Part shown: one piece after another, positions 1 through 9,646 of the stretch | Numbering within the stretch: position 1 is the stretch's first letter | Layout of the letters: every line of letters starts with the position of its first letter | Source: Microbacterium azadirachtae | Lineage (GTDB): Bacteria > Actinomycetota > Actinomycetes > Actinomycetales > Microbacteriaceae | Reading direction: 5' to 3' | Length of the DNA: 64,000 bases | Assembly: GCF_000956505.1 (NCBI RefSeq) | Contig: NZ_JYIX01000030.1 | Location: 62,001-126,000, forward strand | The notes under the pieces: generated by a model | Databases searched by the model: none | What the model saw: only the letters and a program-made list of their open reading frames with translations | Told to the model about the DNA's origin: nothing | Program-made: the position numbers and the translations under genes

Positions 1-327
1 GTCACCACGGGCGGCGCACGCTACCCCGTCACCAAGGCGCGTACGGTCATCGGCCGTGGAAGCGACGCCGACATCACCATCGGCGACGCCGGATCCAGCC
101 GCAAGCACGCCGAAGTGCTGTGGGACGGCGATCACGCCATGCTCCGCGACCTCGGCTCCACCAACGGCACCAAGCTCAACGGCCAGCGCGTGCGCGAGGC
201 CCAGCTCACCAGCGGCATGGTCATCACGATCGGCCGCACGGATCTGACATTCGAGGTCGTGCCCGTCTCCGAGCCGGTCCGCGGCCGCGGCGATGACGCC
301 ACGCGCGCGTTCGGGGTCAATCCGTGA
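1..327 (+). CDS. fhaA: FHA-domain protein FhaA, C-terminal part
   Basis: The frame is open from base 1, so the start lies outside the window; 108 residues are visible. They form a forkhead-associated domain that binds phosphothreonine. The domain signature is visible: VIGRGSDADI near the start, SSRKHAEV, then the loop LGSTNGTKLNG. In the mycobacterial operon the equivalent gene encodes FhaA, which recruits phosphorylated MurJ and links PknB to peptidoglycan synthesis; the same role is inferred here from gene order. A 52-base gap separates it from fhaB on the same strand. The N-terminal DUF3662-type domain expected in the family would lie upstream and cannot be checked. Confidence 0.9.
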   Translation, partial: VTTGGARYPVTKARTVIGRGSDADITIGDAGSSRKHAEVLWDGDHAMLRDLGSTNGTKLNGQRVREAQLTSGMVITIGRTDLTFEVVPVSEPVRGRGDDATRAFGVNP

Positions 328-379
328 GCGCGGCCTGCGGAAAGCGCCGCGAGCGCGCCATCCGTGAGGAGCAGCCGTC

Positions 380-898
380 ATGAGTGAACTGACGCTCCTC
401 CTCCTGCGCATCGGCTTCCTCGTGCTGATGTGGTTCTTCGTCTTCGCGGTCGTCTATTCGCTCCGCGCGGATCTGTTCGGCGTGCGCGTGCGCAAGCTGC
501 CCCAGGCCGAGGCCGCGGCGAGCGCCCCGGCGGCGAAGCCGGCCCCTGCACCCGCGAAGCCCTCTGCCGCACCGAGGAGCAGGCCCGGCGGACCGGCAAC
601 CACGTCCACCGTCGCCAAACTCGTCATCACGTCCGGTCCCAAGGCCGGCCTCGAGGTGCCGCTGGGATCCGAGCCGATGTCGATCGGCCGCTCGAGCGAA
701 TCCGGTCTCGTCATCCGCGACGACTACACGTCCAGCCACCACGCGCGCCTGCTGCTGTGGGGCGACCAGTGGATGCTCCAGGATCTCGACTCCACGAACG
801 GCACGTTCCTGAACGGAGAGCGCGTCGGCGCCCCCGTCGCCGTGTCGATCGGCGCACCCATCAAGGTGGGCGCCACGACGTTCGAGCTGCGGGCGTAA
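380..898 (+). CDS. fhaB: FHA-domain membrane protein FhaB (FipA-like)
   Basis: A 172-residue protein with one N-terminal membrane segment (about residues 4-24), a short basic and Ala/Pro-rich linker, and a C-terminal FHA domain (about 75-168) showing SIGRSSESGLVI, SSHHARL and DSTNGTFLNGERV. This matches FhaB/FipA of the pknAB operon, which recognises phosphothreonine on division proteins at the septal membrane. The ATG at 380 follows a GAGGAG ribosome-binding sequence. It sits between fhaA and pstP, and the 9-base gap to pstP indicates co-transcription. The function is inferred from the family and the conserved order. Confidence 0.93.
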   Translation: MSELTLLLLRIGFLVLMWFFVFAVVYSLRADLFGVRVRKLPQAEAAASAPAAKPAPAPAKPSAAPRSRPGGPATTSTVAKLVITSGPKAGLEVPLGSEPMSIGRSSESGLVIRDDYTSSHHARLLLWGDQWMLQDLDSTNGTFLNGERVGAPVAVSIGAPIKVGATTFELRA

Positions 899-907
899 CC
901 GGCGGCC

Positions 908-2158
908 ATGGTCTTCGAGGGCTCGAGCGCCGCGATCTCCCACACCGGGAAGGTCCGCTCCAACAACCAGGACTCCGGCTACGCCGGGGCGAACCTGTTC
1001 GTCGTCGCCGACGGCATGGGCGGCCACGCGGGCGGCGACGTCGCCAGCAGCCTCGCGATCCACCGGCTGCAGAACCTCGATCACGCCTATCCCTCGACCA
1101 TGGACGCGGAGGCCTCGCTGCAGGCTGCCGCCACGACCGCCGCGGGCGACATGATCCGCGCCGTCAAGGACCGCCCGGAGCTCGCCGGCCTCGGCACCAC
1201 GCTCGACGCGATCATCATGGTCGACGACTACGCCGTCATCGGCCACATCGGCGACTCCCGCATCTACCTCTACCGCGACGAGACGCTCACCCAGATCACC
1301 ACCGACCACACCTTCGTGCAGCGGCTGGTCGATTCGGGCCGGATCACGCCGGAGGAGGCGCGCTACCACCCGCGCCGCTCCGTGCTCATGCGCGTGCTCA
1401 GCGACATGGACGCGGATCCCGAGCTCGACATGTTCGTCATGCCGACGCTGCCCGGGGACCGCTGGCTGCTGTGCTCCGACGGCCTCTCCGGGGTCGTCGA
1501 CGAAGCGCACATGGAGAAGACGCTGCGCCTGGCCATGGCCCCGGGACGCACCGCGGACGGCCTGCTGAAGTACGCGCTCGACGGGGGAGCCCCCGACAAC
1601 GTCACGATCGTGATCGTCGACGTCGGCGGCCAGCACCCGCTGCTCTCCGGATCCGCGACCGTCGTCGGCGCCGCGGCGAACCCGCAGGGCATCATCGTGC
1701 CCGCCGCGCGCCCGGCCCGCCCGAGCTGGCTGCACCCCGTGCGCCAGGCGGCGAACGAACCGACGCACTTCGAGCCGGCCGCCGACTACCTCGAGGAGCT
1801 CATCGAGGAGGACCACCGCCGCTCGGTGCGCCGCAGGGTCGGGTGGATCACCGGGCTGCTCGTGGTGATCGCGCTCATGGCGGCCGCGCTGTTCGGGGCC
1901 TACGCGTGGACGCAGACCCGCTACTTCGTGGGGGTCTCCTCCGACACCGACACGGTCGCCGTCTTCCAGGGGATCCAGCAGGATCTCGGGCCGATATCGC
2001 TCTCGCACGTGTACGAGGACACCGGCATCAAGATGTCGGACCTGCCCAGCTTCAACCAGTCGCTCGTGCAGCAGACCATCACCGCACGCTCCCTCGACGA
2101 CGCGACGGCCATCGTCGGGCGCCTCCGCGCCTCGTCCGGGACGGGGAAGACGCCATGA
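908..2158 (+). CDS. pstP: PP2C-type Ser/Thr phosphatase PstP
   Basis: A 416-residue metal-dependent protein phosphatase that reverses the action of PknA/PknB. The catalytic PP2C domain fills about residues 8-240, with metal-binding motifs ADGMGGHAGG (about 34-43), IGDSRIYLYRD, CSDGLSG and PDNVTIV. A juxtamembrane stretch and one membrane helix follow (about 317-337), and a short external tail of some 80 residues ends the protein. The membrane-anchored layout is that of PstP in the mycobacterial operon. The stop overlaps the rodA start (ATGA), so translation is probably coupled. Confidence 0.95.
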   Translation: MVFEGSSAAISHTGKVRSNNQDSGYAGANLFVVADGMGGHAGGDVASSLAIHRLQNLDHAYPSTMDAEASLQAAATTAAGDMIRAVKDRPELAGLGTTLDAIIMVDDYAVIGHIGDSRIYLYRDETLTQITTDHTFVQRLVDSGRITPEEARYHPRRSVLMRVLSDMDADPELDMFVMPTLPGDRWLLCSDGLSGVVDEAHMEKTLRLAMAPGRTADGLLKYALDGGAPDNVTIVIVDVGGQHPLLSGSATVVGAAANPQGIIVPAARPARPSWLHPVRQAANEPTHFEPAADYLEELIEEDHRRSVRRRVGWITGLLVVIALMAAALFGAYAWTQTRYFVGVSSDTDTVAVFQGIQQDLGPISLSHVYEDTGIKMSDLPSFNQSLVQQTITARSLDDATAIVGRLRASSGTGKTP

Positions 2159-3552
2159 CCGCCACCGCACCCGCTCCCCACGCCGGCGACGTCGCCGCCG
2201 ACACGGCCGTGCTGCGCGCGCTGCGCAAGATCCGCGGTCCGCAGACGCAGCGCAACCGCGAATTCTGGCTCCTGCTGTTCGCCGTGGTCGTCGCAGGCGC
2301 CGCCCTCACCCTCGTGCAGCTGGGCGCCCTCGGCCGCATCGACCCGATGATCCTGCTCATCGGCGGCGGGCTCGCCGTGCTCGTGTTCGCCCTGCACATC
2401 GTGCTGCGCTTCGTCGCCAGCGACGCGGATCCGTTCGTCCTCCCGATCGCCACGCTCCTCACCGGCGTCGGCATCGCGGAGATCTACCGCATCGACATCG
2501 CCAACCGCGCCACGGGCTGGGACGCGTCCTCCAACAAGCAGCTCATGTGGATGGCGATCTCGGTGGCAGGCGCGATCGCCCTCGTGATCTTCCTGCGCAA
2601 CTACCGCGTGCTGTACAAGTACACCTACCTCTCCGGGCTGGCGGGCCTCGTGCTTCTGGTCCTGCCCTTCATCCCCGGCCTCAAGGCCGATGCGAACGCT
2701 GACGTCTGGATCTCGATCGGCGGGCTCGGCTTCCAGCCCGGCGAGCTCTCGAAGATCTTCCTGGCGATCTTCTTCGCGGGCTACCTCGTGCGCACGAGGG
2801 AGAGCCTGTCGTCCGTGGGCAAGCGGTTCGCCGGCATCACCTGGCCGCGCATGCGCGAGCTGGGGCCCGTGATCGTGGTCTGGCTGATCTCGCTCGCCAT
2901 CATCGTCGCGCAGCACGACCTCGGCACCGGCGTGCTCATCTTCGGCATGTTCATCGTGATGCTCTACGTCGCGACCGGGAAGACCAGCTGGGTTCTCATC
3001 GGCGTCGTGGGCGTGGTGATCGGCGTCGCGGTCGTGTCGCAGTTCCTGACCTACGTGCAGAACCGCTTCAACACGTGGATCAACGCCTTCGACCCCGACC
3101 TCATGGAGGACCAGAGCTACCAGCTCACGCAGGGCATCTTCGGCCTCGCGCACGGGGGGCTGCTCGGCACGGGCCTCGGCCAGGGCCGCCCGCAGATCAC
3201 GCCGGTCGCCGAGAGCGACTTCATCATCACCAGCCTCGGCGAGGAGATCGGGCTGATCGGCCTGTTCGCCGTGCTGTGCCTGTACATGGTGTTCGTCAGC
3301 CGGGGCCTGCGGATCGGCGTCGCCGGTCAGGACGACTTCGGCAAGCTGCTCGCGGTGGGCGTCTCGTTCACGATCGGCCTGCAGGTCTTCATCATGGTCG
3401 GCGGCGTCACCCGCGTGATCCCGCTGACCGGCCTCACCACGCCGTTCCTCGCGGCGGGAGGCTCCTCCCTCATCGCGAACTGGCTCATCGTCGGTCTGCT
3501 GCTGCGGATATCCGACGGCGTGCGCCGCCAACCCAGGGTGGTGATCGGATGA
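2155..3552 (+). CDS. rodA: SEDS-family peptidoglycan glycosyltransferase RodA/FtsW
   Basis: A 465-residue polytopic membrane protein of the shape-elongation-division-sporulation (SEDS) family, which polymerises lipid II into glycan strands. Hallmarks are the many membrane helices, the DADVWI and PGELSKI region, QHDLGTG, and the C-terminal TGLTTPFLAAGGSS signature. The start chosen is the ATG overlapping the pstP stop; an in-frame open stretch further upstream is a shadow of pstP. The next gene encodes the cognate class B transpeptidase, and the pair overlaps by four bases. By position it is the RodA of the pkn operon; sequence alone cannot separate it from FtsW. Confidence 0.94.
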   Translation: MTATAPAPHAGDVAADTAVLRALRKIRGPQTQRNREFWLLLFAVVVAGAALTLVQLGALGRIDPMILLIGGGLAVLVFALHIVLRFVASDADPFVLPIATLLTGVGIAEIYRIDIANRATGWDASSNKQLMWMAISVAGAIALVIFLRNYRVLYKYTYLSGLAGLVLLVLPFIPGLKADANADVWISIGGLGFQPGELSKIFLAIFFAGYLVRTRESLSSVGKRFAGITWPRMRELGPVIVVWLISLAIIVAQHDLGTGVLIFGMFIVMLYVATGKTSWVLIGVVGVVIGVAVVSQFLTYVQNRFNTWINAFDPDLMEDQSYQLTQGIFGLAHGGLLGTGLGQGRPQITPVAESDFIITSLGEEIGLIGLFAVLCLYMVFVSRGLRIGVAGQDDFGKLLAVGVSFTIGLQVFIMVGGVTRVIPLTGLTTPFLAAGGSSLIANWLIVGLLLRISDGVRRQPRVVIG

Positions 3553-5006
3553 CCAAGGAACTCAGAAGGATCAGCATCCTCGTGCTGGTCATGTTCCTCG
3601 CCCTATTCGGCTCTGTGAGCTGGATCCAGGTCGTGCAGGCGGACGCGCTCGCGCAGAACGACGCGAACCGGCGCACGCGGCTGGACAGCTACGAGATCCA
3701 GCGCGGATCCATCCTCGCCGGGGACACGCCGATCGCCACCTCGAAGGCGTCGGGCGACATGTACTCGTTCCAGCGGGTGTACACGGATCCGCAGATGTGG
3801 TCCTCGGTCACGGGCTACTACAACCCCGCACTGGGCAGCGCGACCGGCATCGAGAAGGCCATGAACAGCGAGCTCAGCGGCACCGGAGGCTCCAACTTCC
3901 TCTCGTCGATCGAGCGCATCGTCTCGGGCCAGCCGCAGAAGGGCGCGAACGTCCGCCTCAGCCTCGACCCGGTGGCGCAGAAGGCCGCGTACGACGCGCT
4001 GCAGGGCCTGCAGGGCGCCGTCGTCGCGATCGAGCCCAAGACGGGACGGATCCTCGCGATGGTCTCCACCCCCGGCTACGACACGAACAGCCTGGCCGTG
4101 CACGACTCGAAGGCCGCCAACGCCACGTACGACGGCCTCGTCGCCGACCCGAACAAGCCGCTGTCGAACCGCGCCATCGGCGGGAACATGAACCCTCCCG
4201 GTTCCACGTTCAAGCTCGTCGTGGCCGCCGCGGCGCTGGACTCCGGCAAGTTCACGATGCAGTCGACGTTCCCGAACCCTGCCGCCTTCACCCTGCCGGG
4301 CACCACCACCGCCGTGCACAACTCGTGGGGCGGGCCCTGCCCCGGCGGCGAGACCGTGAGCCTCGCCGATGCGATCCGGTACAGCTGCAACATCCCGATG
4401 GCCGAGCTCGCGGTGCAGCTCGGCGACAAGGCGATCCGCTCCTCCGCCGAGAAGTTCGGCTTCGGCAAGGAGTTCTCGCTCCCGCTCGAGTCGACCGCGT
4501 CCACGTACCCGAAGAGCCTCTCGCCCGACAAGACCGGTCTCACGGGCTTCGGACAGGGCGACGTGAGGGCGACCCCGCTGCAGATGGCCATGGTCTCGGC
4601 CGGCATCGCGAACAACGGCGTCGTGATGAACCCGCGCATGGTGGATCAGGTCCTCGGCGACGATCTGTCGGTGCTCAAGCAGATCGACAACAGCCAGTTC
4701 GGGCAGGCGATGAGCTCCGACCAGGCCGCGGCGATCACCGCCGCCATGCAGGCGTCGGTCTCAAGCGGCGCGGCGCAGGGTGCAAGAATAGACGGAGTCG
4801 ACGTGGCCGGTAAGACGGGCACAGCGGAGAACGGTGACACCAACCCCTACACGCTGTGGTTCACCGGCTTCGCGCCCGCTTCGAACCCGGAGATCGCCGT
4901 TGCGGTCGTCGTCGAAGACGGCGGTGGGCAGGGACAATCCGGATCCGGTGATGCGATCGCATCACCGATTGCCAAAAAGGTCATGGAGGCGGTGCTGAAG
5001 AAATGA
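3549..5006 (+). CDS. pbpA: Class B penicillin-binding protein PbpA (transpeptidase)
   Basis: A 485-residue D,D-transpeptidase that cross-links new peptidoglycan outside the membrane. One N-terminal anchor helix (about 8-28) precedes the penicillin-binding domain. All three active-site motifs are present: STFK with the nucleophile Ser219, SCN at 279-281, and KTG at 422-424. It is shorter than high-molecular-weight PBP2/PBP3 proteins, as expected for actinobacterial PbpA. It overlaps rodA upstream and pknA downstream by four bases each. In mycobacteria PbpA is phosphorylated by PknB; the same is inferred here. Confidence 0.95.
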   Translation: MTKELRRISILVLVMFLALFGSVSWIQVVQADALAQNDANRRTRLDSYEIQRGSILAGDTPIATSKASGDMYSFQRVYTDPQMWSSVTGYYNPALGSATGIEKAMNSELSGTGGSNFLSSIERIVSGQPQKGANVRLSLDPVAQKAAYDALQGLQGAVVAIEPKTGRILAMVSTPGYDTNSLAVHDSKAANATYDGLVADPNKPLSNRAIGGNMNPPGSTFKLVVAAAALDSGKFTMQSTFPNPAAFTLPGTTTAVHNSWGGPCPGGETVSLADAIRYSCNIPMAELAVQLGDKAIRSSAEKFGFGKEFSLPLESTASTYPKSLSPDKTGLTGFGQGDVRATPLQMAMVSAGIANNGVVMNPRMVDQVLGDDLSVLKQIDNSQFGQAMSSDQAAAITAAMQASVSSGAAQGARIDGVDVAGKTGTAENGDTNPYTLWFTGFAPASNPEIAVAVVVEDGGGQGQSGSGDAIASPIAKKVMEAVLKK

Positions 5007-6748
5007 GGCCGACACAGGGTGTGCATTTCGGCGGTCGCTACGAGCTGCAGTCTCGGATCGCCATCGGTGGCATGGGCGAGGTGTGGGAGGCGACCGATCA
5101 CGTCATCGGACGGACCGTCGCCATCAAGATCCTCAAAGACGAGTACATGGGGGATCCTGGCTTCCTCGAGCGCTTCCGCGCCGAGGCCCGCCACGCCGCC
5201 CTCGTGAACCACGAGGGCATCGCGAGCGTGTTCGACTACGGCGAGGAGAACGGCTCGGCGTACCTCGTCATGGAACTCGTCCCCGGCGAGGCGCTCTCCA
5301 CGATCATCGAGCGCGAGGGATCCCTCAGCGCCGACAAGACGCTCGACATCGTCGCGCAGACCGCCTCCGCGCTGCAGGCCGCGCACGCGGCGGGCCTCGT
5401 GCACCGTGACATCAAGCCCGGCAACCTGCTGATCACGCCGGACGGCCGGGTCAAGATCACCGACTTCGGCATCGCGCGGATCGCCGACCAGGTGCCGCTC
5501 ACGGCCACCGGTCAGGTCATGGGCACCGTGCAGTACCTCTCGCCCGAGCAGGCCTCTGGACACGCCGCATCGCCGGCCACCGACATCTACTCGCTCGGCA
5601 TCGTCGCGTACGAATGCCTAGCCGGGAAGCGCCCGTTCACGGGCGAGTCGCAGGTCGCGATCGCCATGGCGCAGATCAACGACACCCCGCCGCCGCTGCC
5701 GCCGACCGTGCCGCAGCCGGTGCAGAACCTGGTCATGGCCATGATCGCGAAGAAGCCGGCCGACCGGCCGAGCTCCGCGGCCACGGTCGCGCGCGCCGCG
5801 CAGGCGCTGCGCCGCGGCGACCTGAACTCCGCCGCGATCGCGGTGCCGGCCGTCATCGCCGGTGTCGTGGGCGCCGGTGCCGTCGCGGGTGCCACCGGCG
5901 ACGATGCCATGACTCAGCTCCTCGGCGCGACGCAGGGCGCGACGACGATCATGCCGACGACCGCGCAGATCCCGACCGAGGCCGATGAGGCCCCGGAGAA
6001 GAAGAAGCGCAGCCCGTGGACCTGGCCGCTCATCGCGCTCATCGCGCTGCTGGTCATCGTGCTCGGCGGCACGGTCTTCGCGCTGCTCTCGAACCAGAAG
6101 GCGCCGGAGCCCGCTCCGTCCACGACGAGCTCGCAGACCACGCCGTCGAAGACGCCGAGCAAGACGCCCACGCCGACACCGACCGCCGATACCGTCGCGC
6201 TCGGCACGCTCGGCCTGATCGGACAGACGTGCGATGCCGCCGTGCAGACGCTCAAGGGCGCCGGCCTCGACGGCACCTGCTCCACGGGCGACCACGCCCC
6301 GGCGCAGGACAAGGTCGGCACGGTCTACAGCACGGATCCCAGCGGCGGCAACGTCAAGAAGGGCACCGTCGTCCAGCTGGCCGTGTACGGCGACCTCGTG
6401 CCGATCGGTGCCCCCGATTCCGCTCCGAAGCTCGCCGGACCCGCCACTGCAGGCGGCACCGTGCAGCTGAGCTGGGCCGGGTTCGTGTGCCCGAGCGGCA
6501 CCGGCAACGTGTCGGGCTACGTGGTGACCCTCACCAACGCGACGTTCGTCGGCGACGGATCCCAGAAGACCTTCGATGCCGGCACGCTCAACGCCGAGAT
6601 CTCGATCGCCAATCAGCCGGGAGCACAGGTCACCGCGACCTATCTGGCGCTGTGCGGCGACAGCAAGCGCGAGAGCGGCCCGTCCCCGCAGATGGCGGAT
6701 CCGATCGTGCCGGGCACCGGCCCTGTCTCACCACCGCCATCGCCCTGA
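5003..6748 (+). CDS. pknA: Ser/Thr protein kinase PknA with extracellular domain
   Basis: A 581-residue eukaryotic-type kinase. The cytoplasmic kinase domain (about 12-270) has the glycine loop IGGMGEVW, catalytic Lys42, HRDIKPGNL with Asp136, and DFG with Asp154. An Ala-rich juxtamembrane linker leads to one membrane helix (about 338-362) and a Ser/Thr/Pro-rich spacer. The ectodomain begins with one PASTA-like unit (about 400-465) and ends with a beta-sandwich-like region. Four cysteines are visible in the ectodomain. Mycobacterial PknA lacks a PASTA ectodomain, so the name rests on gene order. The ATG overlaps the pbpA stop. Confidence 0.9.
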   Translation: MRPTQGVHFGGRYELQSRIAIGGMGEVWEATDHVIGRTVAIKILKDEYMGDPGFLERFRAEARHAALVNHEGIASVFDYGEENGSAYLVMELVPGEALSTIIEREGSLSADKTLDIVAQTASALQAAHAAGLVHRDIKPGNLLITPDGRVKITDFGIARIADQVPLTATGQVMGTVQYLSPEQASGHAASPATDIYSLGIVAYECLAGKRPFTGESQVAIAMAQINDTPPPLPPTVPQPVQNLVMAMIAKKPADRPSSAATVARAAQALRRGDLNSAAIAVPAVIAGVVGAGAVAGATGDDAMTQLLGATQGATTIMPTTAQIPTEADEAPEKKKRSPWTWPLIALIALLVIVLGGTVFALLSNQKAPEPAPSTTSSQTTPSKTPSKTPTPTPTADTVALGTLGLIGQTCDAAVQTLKGAGLDGTCSTGDHAPAQDKVGTVYSTDPSGGNVKKGTVVQLAVYGDLVPIGAPDSAPKLAGPATAGGTVQLSWAGFVCPSGTGNVSGYVVTLTNATFVGDGSQKTFDAGTLNAEISIANQPGAQVTATYLALCGDSKRESGPSPQMADPIVPGTGPVSPPPSP

Positions 6749-6792
6749 GCGGCCCGAAAGCATCAAGAACAAGAGAACCAGGGGGGTCCTCT

Positions 6793-8514
6793 GTGGCGAC
6801 GATCACGCGCGTCATGGCCGGTCGCTACCGCGTCGATGACCTCATCGGCCGCGGTGGCATGGCACATGTGCACCGGGGATACGACCTGACCCTCGGGCGC
6901 GAGGTCGCGATCAAGATCCTCGACCGCGACCTCGCCCGCGACGCGGCGTTCCGCACGCGCTTCCGGATGGAGGCGCAGGCGGCGTCGCGCATGTCGCACC
7001 CCTCGATCGTGCGCGTCTTCGACGCGGGCGAGGACAGCACGGCCGAGGCCGGCGGCACACCCGCCGAGCCGGTGCCCTTCATCGTGATGGAGCTCGTGCC
7101 CGGCGACCTGCTGAAGGACATCATCGCGCGCGGCCCCGTGCCTACCGTCGATGCCGTGCGCTATGCGGACGGGATCCTCGAGGCGCTGGAGTACTCCCAC
7201 CGCGCCGGCGTCGTGCACCGCGACATCAAGCCGGGCAACGTCAAGGTCACCCCCGACGGCACGGTCAAGGTGATGGACTTCGGGATCGCCCGGGCCGTCT
7301 CCGACTCCTCTTCCACGGTCGCCGAGACCACCCAGATCATCGGCACGGCCGCCTACTTCTCGCCGGAGCAGGCCAAGGGCGAGCAGGTCGACGCCCGCAC
7401 CGACCTGTACTCCGCGGGAGTCGTGCTGTACGAGATGCTCACCGGACGCCAGCCCTTCCGCGGAGATTCCCCGGTGGCCGTCGCCTACCAGCACGTCAGC
7501 GAGACGCCGCTGCCGCCGAGTGAGGTGCACGACGAGGAGCACCCCGCCGCCGAACTCGCGCGCATCCGCGCCCTGGATCCGGTCGTGCTGCGCGCGATGG
7601 CGAAGGATCCGTTCCAGCGCTTCCCCGATGCGGTGTCGTTCCGCACGGCGCTCGACGACGCCGTGACCGGTGCCGTGCCCACGAAGAAGCAGCTGTCCTC
7701 GCTCACCAGCGAGCTCTACGGACCGAGCCCGCGGCACGCGCAGGAGACCGCGCGCACGCTGCGTCAGCTCTCCACCGACACGACCATGACGCGCACGCAG
7801 TCGGGTCCCCCTGTGGCATGGATCTGGGCCGGTGTCGCGCTGCTGGTCGTGCTGATGGCCTCCGTGCTGATCTGGGTGCTCGCGATCAAGCCCACCGTCG
7901 ACGTGCCGACCGCCACGCGCTCGGTGCCGAGTCTCTCAGGCCAGACCTACGAGACCGCGGTCGCGCTGCTGGCGAAGAACGACCTGCGCGCGATCCGCAT
8001 CGATCAGGCGGATGCGACCGTCGACAAGGGCAAAGTCGTCAGCACGGAGCCCGAGGCCGGCGCGCACATGGACAAGGGCCAGTCGGTCACGGTCTACGTC
8101 TCCTCCGGCGCCGCAGAGGTTGCCGTGCCCCAGGTGGTCGGCCTCAGTGCGACGGCCGCCAAGGACGCGCTGACCAAGGCCGGGCTGCAACTCGGATCCG
8201 TGACGCAGAAGAACGATCCGCGCACGCAGCATGACGTTGTGCTGACGTCGAGCGTCCAGGCCGACACGAAGGTGCCCCCGGGGACCGTGATCGACCTCGT
8301 CGTGGCCAGCGGCGTGGTGACGCTCAACGACCTCACGGGCTGGACCCTCGACTCGGCGACCCAGACGCTCCAGCAGCAGGGCCTGACCGCGAACCCGGTC
8401 GAGAACCCGCAGTGCAAGGCCACCGATCCGAAGACCGTCGCATCGATGTCGGCGCCCCCGGGAGACGTGCCCGTGCTGTCCACGATCGACCTGACCTACT
8501 GCACCGGCAAGTAG
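6793..8514 (+). CDS. pknB: Ser/Thr protein kinase PknB with three PASTA repeats
   Basis: A 573-residue receptor kinase that senses peptidoglycan fragments or lipid II. The kinase domain (about 10-280) has GRGGMAHVH, Lys41, HRDIKPGNV with Asp144, and DFG with Asp162. One membrane helix lies at about 343-366, followed by three PASTA units up to the C-terminus. The last unit contains two cysteines (NPQC and TYC) that could form a disulfide. The GTG at 6793 is preferred because AGGGGGG lies at ribosome-binding distance; an in-frame ATG at 6814 is the alternative. It is the last gene of the operon, 44 bases after pknA. Confidence 0.93.
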   Translation: MATITRVMAGRYRVDDLIGRGGMAHVHRGYDLTLGREVAIKILDRDLARDAAFRTRFRMEAQAASRMSHPSIVRVFDAGEDSTAEAGGTPAEPVPFIVMELVPGDLLKDIIARGPVPTVDAVRYADGILEALEYSHRAGVVHRDIKPGNVKVTPDGTVKVMDFGIARAVSDSSSTVAETTQIIGTAAYFSPEQAKGEQVDARTDLYSAGVVLYEMLTGRQPFRGDSPVAVAYQHVSETPLPPSEVHDEEHPAAELARIRALDPVVLRAMAKDPFQRFPDAVSFRTALDDAVTGAVPTKKQLSSLTSELYGPSPRHAQETARTLRQLSTDTTMTRTQSGPPVAWIWAGVALLVVLMASVLIWVLAIKPTVDVPTATRSVPSLSGQTYETAVALLAKNDLRAIRIDQADATVDKGKVVSTEPEAGAHMDKGQSVTVYVSSGAAEVAVPQVVGLSATAAKDALTKAGLQLGSVTQKNDPRTQHDVVLTSSVQADTKVPPGTVIDLVVASGVVTLNDLTGWTLDSATQTLQQQGLTANPVENPQCKATDPKTVASMSAPPGDVPVLSTIDLTYCTGK

Positions 8515-8546
8515 CAGCCGGACTCGGCGTCGACCACGAGTTCGGC

Positions 8547-8595
8547 GGCCGGCCTACGCCGCGCGCCATTCCGGGGCGCAGGGCGTAGGTCGGCC
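8547..8595. repeat. Imperfect inverted repeat between convergent genes
   Basis: Arms of 14 bases at 8547-8560 and 8582-8595 pair with one mismatch, and the inner bases extend the pairing. It lies between the pknB stop (+) and the stop of the epoxide-hydrolase-like gene (-), where a bidirectional terminator is expected. No T-run follows. It may be a terminator or an intergenic palindromic repeat; its outer bases resemble those of the hairpin at 51458-51520, but the core does not. Confidence 0.5.
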
Positions 8596-8624
8596 TCCCG
8601 TTCTTCGCCGGCGTCGATGCGTCC

Positions 8625-9584
8625 TCAGCCTGCGCTGGCCTCCTGGGCCTTCAACCACGTCACGATCGCGCGATTGGTCTCCTCGGGCCGCTCCTGGTGA
8701 ATCCAGTGCCCGCTGTCGAGGCTGATCTCTTCGACGTCGGGCACGAACGTCGCGAGATGTTCGGCCTGGGCGACGGCGTCGCGTTCACCGTAGATCATGA
8801 GCGCAGGCTGCTGGACGATCGGGTCGGCATCGGCCAGCTGATGCCAGGCGCGGTTGAGATTCCGATACCAGTTGATGCCTCCGGTGAATCCCGAGCTCTC
8901 GAACGCGGTGGTGTAGACCGACAGTTCGCTCTCACTGAGCAGCGGGTCACCGGAAGGCGTCTCGGTGCGAGCGGTCTCGATCAGCACCATGCCCGGCTGG
9001 GGCGGCATGACCGGCTCGTTCCTCCGATACAGGTTGTTGAGGAACCGTGCCGGGTCCGCATCGAACACGGCGTCGGCGACTCCCGGCTTTCGGTTGAAGT
9101 GGACGAAGTAGTAGTCGCTGCCGAGCACCGCCTCCATGAAGTCCAACCAGGGCACGTCGCCCCGCACCAGGTACGGCAGGCTCAGCGCGATCACCCCGTT
9201 GACGCGCTCCGGATGCAGCAGCGTCAGGCTCCACACCACGAACGCGCCCCAGTCGTGACCGATGAAAGTCGCGTCGGCGTAGCCGAAGTGGTCGAGGAGG
9301 GCGACAAGATCGCCGGTCAGGTGCTCGATGTCGTAGGCGACCACCTCCGCGGGGCGCGAGGAGTTGCCATAGCCGCGCTGGTTGGGGGCGATCACGCGGT
9401 AACCGGCCGCGACCAGCGCGGGCACCTGGTTGCGCCAGGTGTAGGCGAGATCGGGGAAGCCGTGGCAGAGCACGATCGGTCGTCCGGCATTGTGCCGGCC
9501 GGCCTCGAACACCTCCAGCTCGACGCCGTTGACGGCGATGATCGTCGGTTCGGGAAAGGAGATCGGATGCGTTGCTGAGTTCAT
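8625..9584 (-). CDS. Alpha/beta hydrolase, epoxide-hydrolase type
   Basis: A 319-residue alpha/beta-hydrolase. The oxyanion motif HGFP is at 41-44, and the nucleophile elbow reads GHDWG with Asp111. An Asp nucleophile is typical of soluble epoxide hydrolases and haloalkane dehalogenases, not of esterases. The probable catalytic His293 lies in SGHWIHQERP. There is no signal peptide, so the enzyme is probably cytoplasmic. The substrate cannot be told from sequence. It is transcribed divergently from the WYL regulator starting 62 bases away, which suggests, but does not prove, that the regulator controls it. Confidence 0.85.
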   Translation of the reverse strand: MNSATHPISFPEPTIIAVNGVELEVFEAGRHNAGRPIVLCHGFPDLAYTWRNQVPALVAAGYRVIAPNQRGYGNSSRPAEVVAYDIEHLTGDLVALLDHFGYADATFIGHDWGAFVVWSLTLLHPERVNGVIALSLPYLVRGDVPWLDFMEAVLGSDYYFVHFNRKPGVADAVFDADPARFLNNLYRRNEPVMPPQPGMVLIETARTETPSGDPLLSESELSVYTTAFESSGFTGGINWYRNLNRAWHQLADADPIVQQPALMIYGERDAVAQAEHLATFVPDVEEISLDSGHWIHQERPEETNRAIVTWLKAQEASAG

Positions 9585-9646
9585 GATTCCACGCTAGGCA
9601 GGTAAACAGGTCACCCCACGACCGGTTTAACTGCCAGTGTTGTGGC

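Noticed and set aside
430..2154. Long upstream extension of rodA
   Set aside because: It is an out-of-frame reading of fhaB and pstP; the rodA ATG overlaps the pstP stop and gives a normal SEDS protein.
317..2170. 617-codon open frame on the minus strand
   Set aside because: It is antisense to fhaB and pstP, which have clear domains; high GC produces long antisense frames. The translation is Arg/Gly/Asp-rich with no fold signature.
1921..3531. 536-codon minus-strand frame
   Set aside because: Antisense to rodA; composition is Glu/Asp/His/Arg-rich without any motif.
8697..9578. 293-codon plus-strand frame
   Set aside because: Antisense to the epoxide-hydrolase-like gene, which has a full set of catalytic motifs.
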